In this document: piece after piece, positions 1 through 5,421 of the stretch | How positions within the stretch are numbered: position 1 is the first letter of the stretch | How the letters are laid out: each line of letters opens with the position of its first letter | Assembly: GCA_913049565.1 (NCBI GenBank) | Contig: CAJWZG010000098.1 | Location: forward strand, 1-9,509 | Length of the DNA stretch: 9,509 nucleotides | DNA from: an uncultured Gammaproteobacteria bacterium | Lineage (GTDB): Bacteria > Pseudomonadota > Gammaproteobacteria > Pseudomonadales > Azotimanducaceae_A | Direction of reading: 5' to 3' | Program-made: the position numbers and the translations under genes | Notes under the pieces: generated by a model | What the model saw: the letters and a program-made list of their open reading frames with translations, nothing else | Told to the model about the DNA's origin: nothing | Database searches by the model: none

Positions 1-94
1 TGAGGAGAAACTCGATACACCGATTCAGCAGTGCTGTGTCAACGTCACCCTTAATCACGTAGCCAATACAGGCAGTGGTCGCGGTGGCCACCAC
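1..94 (-). CDS. Possible 5' fragment of an unrecognised gene downstream of cysNC
   Basis: Downstream of the cysNC stop, on the same strand, a frame opens after an in-frame TAG at 100..98 and runs without a stop to the window edge. From the first GTG (94..92) it reads VVATATTACIGYVIKGDV and continues DTALLNRCIEFLL. The composition is protein-like and hydrophobic/acidic in a plausible way. Candidate starts are GTG at 94, 91 or 58; none has a good Shine-Dalgarno sequence. The fragment is about 31 codons, too short to identify, and I do not recognise the family. If real, it would be a third gene of the cysD-cysNC transcript, since the gap is only about 65 bp and holds no convincing minus-strand terminator. 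It could equally be a chance open frame. Confidence 0.3.
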   Translation of the reverse strand, partial: MVATATTACIGYVIKGDVDTALLNRCIEFLL

Positions 95-159
95 TCGCTA
101 AGAGAGTGCTTTTATCAAACTTTGCGAACGCGTCAGCAAGTTTGCGGGCAGGCTGGCTT

Positions 160-2040
160 TCAAAGCAGTTCCATAAGTTTATCTACGCACTCTTGAACAC
201 CCAACTCACTGGTATTGAGAATCAAGTCCGCGCTCTCTGGCCTTTCGTAGGGGGAATCGATACCGGTGAAGTGCGGCAGTTCTCCTCGTCGGGCTTTTTT
301 ATAGAGCCCCTTGGGGTCTCGCGCCTCGGCGACATCCAGCGAAACATCGAGGTACACCTCTGCAAAATCACCCGGATCAAACAAGCTTCTTGCCATGTCT
401 CGCTCAGAGCGAAAAGGCGAAATAAAAGCCGTTACCACGACCAATCCAGCATCTGCCATCAACTTCGCCACTTCAGCGATCCGTCGAATGTTCTCGACTC
501 GATCCGCTTTGGTAAACCCTAGGTCTTTGTTTAAACCCGCGCGAATGTTGTCCCCGTCAAGCAGGTAGCTGTGAATACCCTGTGCATAGAGCCTGCTCTC
601 CAGTGCGTCAGCCACTGTAGATTTGCCGGAACCACTCAACCCCGTTAGCCATATTACCTTGCCCTGATGGCCCATCAGCTTGGCTCGGTTTGCCGTATCG
701 ATCGTCGTCTGGGTGGGGTATAGATTTTGCGCTCGGCGCAAACCGAAGTTAATCATGCCGGCACCCACAGTGGCCTTGCTGTAACGGTCAATCAAGACAA
801 AGGACCCCAAATCCCGGCAGTCTTCATAGACCGTAAACGGTATCGGTTCATCCAAACTCAAGGAAACTCGACCGATGTCGTTCAATGACATATTGCGGCT
901 GGGTTGCTGCTCTAGCGTGTTCACGTTGACCTTGTACTTAATCTCAGTGAGAGTCGCGCCAATTGAACGGCTACCCAACATCAGGTTGTAGCCCCGACCC
1001 ACATAACCTGCCTCTGCATCCATCCAAACCAATGAGGTATCGAACTGATCGGATACTTCACAGGGTGCTTCGGCGGCCACTATGACATCGCCTCGCGACA
1101 CATCAATTTCACGATCCAGCGTCAGCGTGACACTTTGCTTGGGTAATGCCCGCTCTAGTGACCGATCGAAAAGTACAATACTGTCGACAGCTGCGCGTTG
1201 TCCGCCGGGGAGCACCTGCACAGAGTCGCCAGGCGCAATGCTGCCTGCGGCAACGGTACCCGCGAATCCACGGAAATTTGCATGGGGTCGATTCACCCAT
1301 TGCACTGGCAGCCGAAAACTCGCATCTGGACTGTGAGCAGCCACTTCTACTGTCTCCAGATAACCCAGCAGTGTCGGTCCGCTATACCAGGGTGTTCGTT
1401 CAGATCGCGCTATCACGTTATCCCCCTGCAACGCTGATATCGGTATAGCTGTGACACTGTTGAAGTTCAGAGCCTGTGCAAATTCTGAGTAATCCGCCTC
1501 AATTTCGGCGAATACTGCCGGGGCGAAATCGACAAGATCCATTTTGTTAACTGCCAGCACGACATGAGAAATACCCAGCAGCGAGGTCAAATAGGAATGG
1601 CGACGGGTTTGCGTCAAGACACCTTGAGAGGCATCGACCAAGATCACCGCCACATCGGCCGTCGAAGCGCCGGTGACCATATTGCGGGTATATTGCTCGT
1701 GGCCGGGGGTATCAGCGACGATAAACTTACGGTGGTCGGTTCCAAAGAAACGATAGGCAACATCGATGGTAATACCTTGCTCACGCTCTGCGGCGAGGCC
1801 ATCGACCAGCAGGGCGAAATCAATATCCCCGCCTTGGGTACCAAGCTTCGCCGAGTCTTTTAGCAGCGCGGCAATTTGATCCTCAAAGACCAGCTGCGCT
1901 TCATAGAGAATTCGGCCTATTAGCGTGCTTTTGCCGTCGTCGACACTGCCACAGGTGATGAACCGCAGTAGATCCAGTGAACTTTGCTGCTGCAGGTAGA
2001 TATCAACCTCTGCTGAGCTGGCTAAGTTTCGAGTATCCAT
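160..2040 (-). CDS. cysNC: Bifunctional sulfate adenylyltransferase subunit 1 / adenylylsulfate kinase (CysN-CysC fusion)
   Basis: This 626-residue protein joins the regulatory GTPase subunit of ATP sulfurylase to APS kinase. With CysD it makes APS from sulfate and ATP, driven by GTP hydrolysis, and then phosphorylates APS to PAPS in the cytosol. The CysN part (about 1-440) shows the translational-GTPase motifs in order: GSVDDGKS at 31-38, the switch-I Thr in GITID (91), DTPGH at 110-114 and NKMD at 165-168, followed by the beta-barrel domains. The CysC part (about 455-626) has a Walker [10 protein letters not shown] at 467-475, then DGDNIR at 495-500, the conserved serine in FISPFR (541), and [10 protein letters not shown] at 575-584. 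All expected residues are present in both halves, so both activities are probably intact. The layout matches NodQ-type proteins. The ATG overlaps the cysD stop by one base (TAATG), and AGGAGG lies 10 nt upstream (2051-2056), implying translational coupling and equal supply of both subunits. Confidence 0.97.
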   Translation of the reverse strand: MDTRNLASSAEVDIYLQQQSSLDLLRFITCGSVDDGKSTLIGRILYEAQLVFEDQIAALLKDSAKLGTQGGDIDFALLVDGLAAEREQGITIDVAYRFFGTDHRKFIVADTPGHEQYTRNMVTGASTADVAVILVDASQGVLTQTRRHSYLTSLLGISHVVLAVNKMDLVDFAPAVFAEIEADYSEFAQALNFNSVTAIPISALQGDNVIARSERTPWYSGPTLLGYLETVEVAAHSPDASFRLPVQWVNRPHANFRGFAGTVAAGSIAPGDSVQVLPGGQRAAVDSIVLFDRSLERALPKQSVTLTLDREIDVSRGDVIVAAEAPCEVSDQFDTSLVWMDAEAGYVGRGYNLMLGSRSIGATLTEIKYKVNVNTLEQQPSRNMSLNDIGRVSLSLDEPIPFTVYEDCRDLGSFVLIDRYSKATVGAGMINFGLRRAQNLYPTQTTIDTANRAKLMGHQGKVIWLTGLSGSGKSTVADALESRLYAQGIHSYLLDGDNIRAGLNKDLGFTKADRVENIRRIAEVAKLMADAGLVVVTAFISPFRSERDMARSLFDPGDFAEVYLDVSLDVAEARDPKGLYKKARRGELPHFTGIDSPYERPESADLILNTSELGVQECVDKLMELL

Positions 2041-3587
2041 TAGAAATACCCCTCCTGCTTTTTCTTCTCCATCGAGCCCGAGGAATCTGAGTCGATTGCC
2101 CTGCCCTGCCGTTCACTGGTTCGACTGTTGAGCAGCTCAAGCACAATGGACGACAAATCGTCGGCATCAGACTCCACCGCTCCGGTAAGCGGGTAACAGC
2201 CCAATGTTCGGAATCGAACCTTTTTGATCACCACCTGTTCCGCTTCGCTGACCGGCAAACGATCATCATCTACCATCACCCACATGCCCTCTTTCTCAAC
2301 CACAGGGCGCTCTGCGGCGAAGTACAACGGCACGATGGCAATCTGCTCTCGGTAGATGTATTGCCAGATATCCAACTCGGTCCAATTAGAGAGCGGAAAA
2401 ACTCGAATACTTTCGCCGGGATTTTTCTGCCCGTTATAAAGACTCCAAAGCTCAGGGCGCTGATTTTTTGGATCCCAACGGTGGGCCTGGTTGCGGAATG
2501 AAAAAATGCGCTCCTTCGCGCGACTCTTTTCTTCGTCGCGTCGCGCACCACCAAACGCTGCATCAAAACCATGTGCATTCAGGGCCTGCTTGAGTCCTTG
2601 AGTCTTCATCACATCAGTGTGAATCGCACTACCGTGATCGAACGGGTTGATATTCTTTGCTACACCATCGGGATTGATATGAACCAACAAATCCATACCG
2701 CTTTCTTTCGCTATCTGATCGCGAAAGTCGTACATGGCCTGAAATTTCCAGCGCGTATCAACATGCATCAGCGGGAACGGTGGCGGGCTGGGGAAAAACG
2801 CTTTACGCGCCAGATGAAGCATCACAGAGCTATCTTTACCAACGCTATAAAGCATTACCGGATTTTCGGCCTGAGCCACCACCTCGCGCATGATGTGAAT
2901 GCTTTCTGCTTCAAGTCGGTCCAGGTGGGACAAAAACTTAGGTAATCCGGCACTGACTTGCTGTTTATCGGTCGTACCCGCTGGTTTGCGAAGTCGTCCC
3001 GCCGACACTTCGGCCTTCGGCGCGTGATAGGCCGACAGTGCAAACTGCACGGAGCGTTCGTTAACTAACGATAACCGATGTGATCCTAGGGTTTTCGTCC
3101 AATAGCGGCTCAGCGAGAGTGCTTCTCCTTGAGGCCAAATGAGTGCAGGTTTGTCGGCGACGAGCTGGTTCAACCCTTGTGCAAGGGTTTGCACACCTTC
3201 GTTTAGGCTTTCGTCTGGGCTTTCGTCTGGGCTTTCGCTGGATATCGAAACAAAGACCCACTGCCGAGCAAGTCGACCATCGTTGACCATGACAAGAGTA
3301 TCTGAACCCACTTGCGAGCACTGCAGCACCCAGCTGTGATGGCGTTTACGTTTGGCATCAGACTGCAGCTGCCTCAGAACAGCGCTCTTGAGTGGCCGCT
3401 GGTCTTCATTGGCTAGCTCATCCAAACCAAGTGCCCGCGGCAGCACTCGTATGGAATCGAGAAGGCGCTCAGTGGATCGAAGCGATTGCTCCTCCCCTGA
3501 GTCCAGCAAAAGCTGATGGACACGTTTCGCATCCCAAACCCCAGCGGCGCTTCGCATACGTTCAAAAAGAGTCGTCGAATCCGTCAT
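2040..3587 (-). CDS. cysD: Sulfate adenylyltransferase subunit 2 (CysD) with a long N-terminal extension
   Basis: Residues from about 214 to the end (515) form a complete CysD, the catalytic PP-loop subunit of ATP sulfurylase that adenylates sulfate to APS. Visible marks are SVGKDSS at 248-254 (the ATP-pyrophosphatase loop), [15 protein letters not shown] at 346-360, [17 protein letters not shown] at 395-411 and the typical C-terminus [10 protein letters not shown]. Usual CysD proteins are about 300 residues, so roughly 213 residues are extra at the N-terminus. That part looks helical and charged for about 85 residues, then has a strand-like stretch, a short ESPD repeat near 118-127 and a Ser/Lys/Pro-rich linker. 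I do not recognise it. The open frame starts at GTG 3596, but ATG at 3587 is chosen; neither has a strong Shine-Dalgarno. An internal GTG (3008..3006) preceded by AAGG could start a near-normal CysD. It is the first gene of the operon and is directly coupled to cysNC. Confidence 0.94.
   Translation of the reverse strand: MTDSTTLFERMRSAAGVWDAKRVHQLLLDSGEEQSLRSTERLLDSIRVLPRALGLDELANEDQRPLKSAVLRQLQSDAKRKRHHSWVLQCSQVGSDTLVMVNDGRLARQWVFVSISSESPDESPDESLNEGVQTLAQGLNQLVADKPALIWPQGEALSLSRYWTKTLGSHRLSLVNERSVQFALSAYHAPKAEVSAGRLRKPAGTTDKQQVSAGLPKFLSHLDRLEAESIHIMREVVAQAENPVMLYSVGKDSSVMLHLARKAFFPSPPPFPLMHVDTRWKFQAMYDFRDQIAKESGMDLLVHINPDGVAKNINPFDHGSAIHTDVMKTQGLKQALNAHGFDAAFGGARRDEEKSRAKERIFSFRNQAHRWDPKNQRPELWSLYNGQKNPGESIRVFPLSNWTELDIWQYIYREQIAIVPLYFAAERPVVEKEGMWVMVDDDRLPVSEAEQVVIKKVRFRTLGCYPLTGAVESDADDLSSIVLELLNSRTSERQGRAIDSDSSGSMEKKKQEGYF
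2051..2056 (-). promoter_or_regulatory. Ribosome binding site of cysNC inside cysD
   Basis: On the minus strand AGGAGG (extended to GGAGGGG) lies within the last codons of cysD, 8-10 nt before the cysNC ATG. With the TAATG stop-start overlap this supports the ATG at 2040 and termination-reinitiation coupling of the two subunits. Confidence 0.75.
3207..3240 (-). repeat. 12-bp in-frame tandem repeat (about 2.8 copies) in the cysD extension
   Basis: The plus strand reads GCTTTCGTCTGG at 3207-3218 and again at 3219-3230, if the extra G at 3219 is taken as the first base of copy two. A partial third copy follows at 3231-3240. The unit is a multiple of three and encodes the tetrapeptide repeat [10 protein letters not shown] in the unrecognised N-terminal part of CysD. 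Such a repeat can gain or lose units by slippage without a frameshift. It probably marks a flexible acidic linker. Confidence 0.8.
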
Positions 3588-3622
3588 TTTCCACACACTC
3601 GTTCTATCTATCTGATGTCGTA

Positions 3623-3642
3623 AAACGCATTATTATGCATTT
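3623..3642. promoter_or_regulatory. 20-bp near-palindrome in the cysD leader
   Basis: AAACGCAT and ATGCATTT form arms matching 7 of 8 around a TATT centre. The left arm overlaps the left end of the 95-bp inverted-repeat segment. It lies about 36 bp upstream of the cysD ATG, so it could be an operator or a small leader hairpin in the cysD mRNA. No regulator is identified. Confidence 0.35.
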
Positions 3643-3670
3643 CTAAGAGATTTCCAGTGTGATTTTAGAT

Positions 3671-3676
3671 TTTATA
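3671..3676 (-). promoter_or_regulatory. Candidate -10 element for the cysD-cysNC operon
   Basis: The minus strand reads TATAAA here within a very A+T-rich run (preceded by TTATATATTCC). There is no recognisable -35 hexamer at 16-18 bp, which would fit an activator-dependent promoter. In gammaproteobacteria, sulfate-assimilation operons are commonly activated by CysB; that is family knowledge, not a site seen here. Transcription from here would give a leader of roughly 75 nt carrying the near-palindrome at 3623-3642. Confidence 0.25.
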
Positions 3677-3712
3677 GGAATATATAACTCTTATTCTGCA
3701 TTTTACGACAGA

Positions 3713-5278
3713 TCAAAAACCACCCACGTACCCCTCTTTGCGATGATCTGAGGCTCCAACATAGCCAAAGGGCAGGGACTGGATTAACTGCGCCCCGCCA
3801 AACACACTTTCTTGCGGTTCGTACCGCACATCGTGGCCGCGTTGTTTCAAGCCATCAAAAATCTCTTGGGCAACGCCGTGTTCAAGCCCCACTGTAAAGT
3901 CCGGGTACACATGCCAACGGGGTGCATCGCTGGCTTCTTGAGGGTTTTGTTCGAAATCAAATAGGCGGCTCACCATCTGAACATGGCCTTGATGCTGCAT
4001 ATGCCCACCCATCACCCCAAAGCTTAGAACCGGCCTACCCTCTTGGGTAACAAATCCTGGAATAATCGTGTGAAAGGGGCGTTTGCCCGGCCCAACGCAA
4101 TTCGGATGCGCGGGATCTAAGGAAAATCCTGAACCCCTGTTCTGCAACGATATCCCGGTATCTGGAATCACAATACCCGAGCCAAAAGCACGAAAATTCG
4201 ATTGAATAAACGACACCATCAGGCCGTTGGCATCAGCCGTGGTCAGATATACGGTATCTTCACCTACTGGCAACGAAACAGGTGGCAGCACTGCTGCGCT
4301 GGTCCCAATGCCGGCAGCAGCGCGCGCTAGCGAACCCGGAGCAAGCAATTCTTCCGGCGCTAAAGACATGGCCTGAGCGTCGGCAAAGTGTTCGTTGGCC
4401 GCATGCACGGCAATCTTCATTGCCTCGATCTGCTGATGCATCAGCTCGACAGAATCCAAGTCTGGCAATGGCATATGCCCCAGAATACCCAGCGCGATTT
4501 GGGCCGCTAAACCCTGACCATTAGGCGGTATCTCAAGCAGCTCAACGCCTCGGTAAAACTGTCGAGTAGGTGTTACCCAATCACATCGGTGCTCGTCGAG
4601 GTCGGCTAACGACAATACACCACCGGCCTTAGCACCAGCATCAACCATAGCTTTGGCGAGCTCACCGCGATAAAACGATTCGCCCTTGCTGTCACGAATC
4701 GCGCGAAGGCTATCTGCCATATCGGGTCGCCTAAAGCGCTCCCCGGCCTTGGGCGCAGGCCCGAAATGAGTATACCAGTCGGGGTAGTCGTCGTAATAAT
4801 GTTCGAGCAGTTGCCAGAAATAGGCCGTTTTGGGACCCACCAGAAAGCCTGCTTCAGCATAGTGAATTGCTGACTCAAACAATGCGGCAAAAGGCAGTTT
4901 GCCGAAACGCTGCGATAGCGCCACCCAACTGGACACTGCGCCGGGTATGGTAACGCTATCCCAGCCCAGTTCGGGCATTCGCTTGCGCCCTGCAAAGCGA
5001 TCTAACTGCCAAGCCTTGGGCGCACGCCCTGAGGCGTTGAGACCCACAACCTCTTGTCCGTCCCATAGTAAGGCAAAGGCATCGCTACCTATGCCGTTGT
5101 TGTTTGGCTCGACAACGGTGAGTGTAATCGCTGCTGCTAACGCGGCATCAACAGCATTGCCGCCATTGCGCAATGCCTGCAATCCCGCCTCCGTGGCCAA
5201 GGGCTGTGAGGTAGCCACCAGATTTTCCGCCGCAACGGGTGATCTCGCTGACGGATATCGCTGTTCAGGGTGATACAC
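3713..5278 (-). CDS. Gamma-glutamyltransferase-superfamily Ntn hydrolase, YwrD-type
   Basis: From the GTG at 5278 the protein is 521 residues. It has the gamma-glutamyltransferase fold signature: LATEAGLQALRNGGNAVDAA near the N-terminus, NGIGSDAF at about 61-68, SGRAP at 83-87 with the Arg expected to bind the substrate carboxylate, PPNGQG at 251-256, DTVYLTTAD at 341-349, GSGIVIPDTGI and PGKRPFHT at about 397-404, and GVMGGHMQHQG. Thr342 aligns with the catalytic nucleophile released by autocleavage, predicting a chain of 341 plus 180 residues. There is no signal peptide, unlike periplasmic Ggt, so cytosolic action is expected. The serine pair of classical GGTs (LSSM context) is replaced by PFHT, so glutathione may not be the substrate; other gamma-glutamyl or glutaryl compounds are possible. 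The frame is open to an ATG at 5308, but that lacks a Shine-Dalgarno, while the GTG has AAGGAG 6 nt upstream. Confidence 0.9.
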   Translation of the reverse strand: MYHPEQRYPSARSPVAAENLVATSQPLATEAGLQALRNGGNAVDAALAAAITLTVVEPNNNGIGSDAFALLWDGQEVVGLNASGRAPKAWQLDRFAGRKRMPELGWDSVTIPGAVSSWVALSQRFGKLPFAALFESAIHYAEAGFLVGPKTAYFWQLLEHYYDDYPDWYTHFGPAPKAGERFRRPDMADSLRAIRDSKGESFYRGELAKAMVDAGAKAGGVLSLADLDEHRCDWVTPTRQFYRGVELLEIPPNGQGLAAQIALGILGHMPLPDLDSVELMHQQIEAMKIAVHAANEHFADAQAMSLAPEELLAPGSLARAAAGIGTSAAVLPPVSLPVGEDTVYLTTADANGLMVSFIQSNFRAFGSGIVIPDTGISLQNRGSGFSLDPAHPNCVGPGKRPFHTIIPGFVTQEGRPVLSFGVMGGHMQHQGHVQMVSRLFDFEQNPQEASDAPRWHVYPDFTVGLEHGVAQEIFDGLKQRGHDVRYEPQESVFGGAQLIQSLPFGYVGASDHRKEGYVGGF

Positions 5279-5284
5279 CTTTTT

Positions 5285-5290
5285 CTCCTT
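5285..5290 (-). promoter_or_regulatory. Ribosome binding site deciding the GTG start of the GGT-like gene
   Basis: Minus-strand AAGGAG is followed by six bases (AAAAAG) and then GTG at 5278..5276. The in-frame ATG 30 nt further upstream has no purine-rich motif at a usable distance, so this site favours the shorter protein. Confidence 0.7.
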
Positions 5291-5298
5291 GTTCCGCG

Positions 5299-5318
5299 AT
5301 CCACCCATTAACGTGGAT
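5299..5318. promoter_or_regulatory. Inverted repeat in the divergent intergenic region
   Basis: ATCCAC (5299-5304) and GTGGAT (5313-5318) are perfect 6-bp inverted arms around 8 bp. They lie 21 bp upstream of the GGT-like GTG. This could be an operator for that gene; chance is not excluded for arms this short. Confidence 0.3.
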
Positions 5319-5341
5319 ACGTTGTGAGCGTAGCTGTTTAT

Positions 5342-5360
5342 TTGCCAGACCTCTGGGCAA
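5342..5360. promoter_or_regulatory. Operator-like dyad between the GGT-like and GH3 genes
   Basis: TTGCCAGACCTCTGGGCAA reads as TTGCCAGA and TCTGGCAA half-sites around CC, with one extra G in the right half. It lies 61 bp upstream of the GH3 GTG and about 63 bp upstream of the GGT-like GTG, well placed for a repressor of either or both divergent genes. The geometry resembles LacI- or GntR-type operators often found beside sugar-hydrolase genes, but no matching regulator gene is in the window. Confidence 0.4.
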
Positions 5361-5409
5361 GTACACCAATGTCTGAGACCCTTATCCTTGGAGTATGCTC
5401 ACATTTGCG

Positions 5410-5417
5410 GGAGGAGG
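5410..5417 (+). promoter_or_regulatory. Ribosome binding site deciding the GTG start of the GH3 gene
   Basis: GGAGG at 5410-5414 (within GGGAGGAGG, 5409-5417) lies 7 nt before GTG at 5422. The in-frame ATG at 5395 has only GGAG one base away, too close to act. The site therefore favours the GTG start. Confidence 0.7.
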
Positions 5418-5421
5418 CTGC

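Larger units (their letters stand above)
3616..3710. repeat. 95-bp A+T-rich segment bounded by 14-bp inverted repeats, between the GGT-like gene and cysD
   Basis: The left arm TGTCGTAAAACGCA (3616-3629) and the right arm TGCATTTTACGACA (3697-3710) are inverted copies matching at 13 of 14 bases, separated by 67 bp. Inside them, TAAGAG (3644-3649) can pair with CTCTTA (3688-3693), and TTCC (3652-3655) with GGAA (3677-3680), so the whole segment could fold as an imperfect hairpin. The base pair GA lies just outside each arm (3614-3615 and 3711-3712). The segment nearly fills the gap: the right arm ends 2 bp from the GGT stop, and the left arm is about 30 bp from the cysD ATG. It could be a small terminal-inverted-repeat element (MITE-like), a paired operator, or a terminator/leader structure. 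No ORF is inside. The inverted repeat is directly seen; its role is not known. Confidence 0.7.

Noticed and set aside
121..147. Inverted repeat AAACTT-GC / GC-AAGTTT as a cysNC terminator
   Set aside because: The stem has a bulge and no T-run follows on the minus strand, so it does not qualify as an intrinsic terminator.
106..522. 138-codon plus-strand open frame at the left end
   Set aside because: It is antisense to the conserved APS kinase domain and its protein has no recognisable features.
2571..2945. 124-codon plus-strand open frame inside cysD
   Set aside because: It lies opposite the conserved CysD catalytic domain, has no ribosome binding site or recognisable protein, and is a shadow of the real frame.
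3061..3321. Minus-strand frame with a Lys/Arg/Pro-rich repeat ([14 protein letters not shown])
   Set aside because: It is the out-of-frame reading of the 12-bp repeat that encodes ESPD in cysD, not a basic protein.
5322..5331. GTTGTGAGCG resembles the left half of the lac operator
   Set aside because: There is no matching right half-site, so the similarity is probably chance.
5395..5421. N-terminus MLTFAGGGC as a lipoprotein signal on the GH3 enzyme
   Set aside because: It is far too short, lacks basic residues and a hydrophobic core, and the better-supported start is the GTG just after it.
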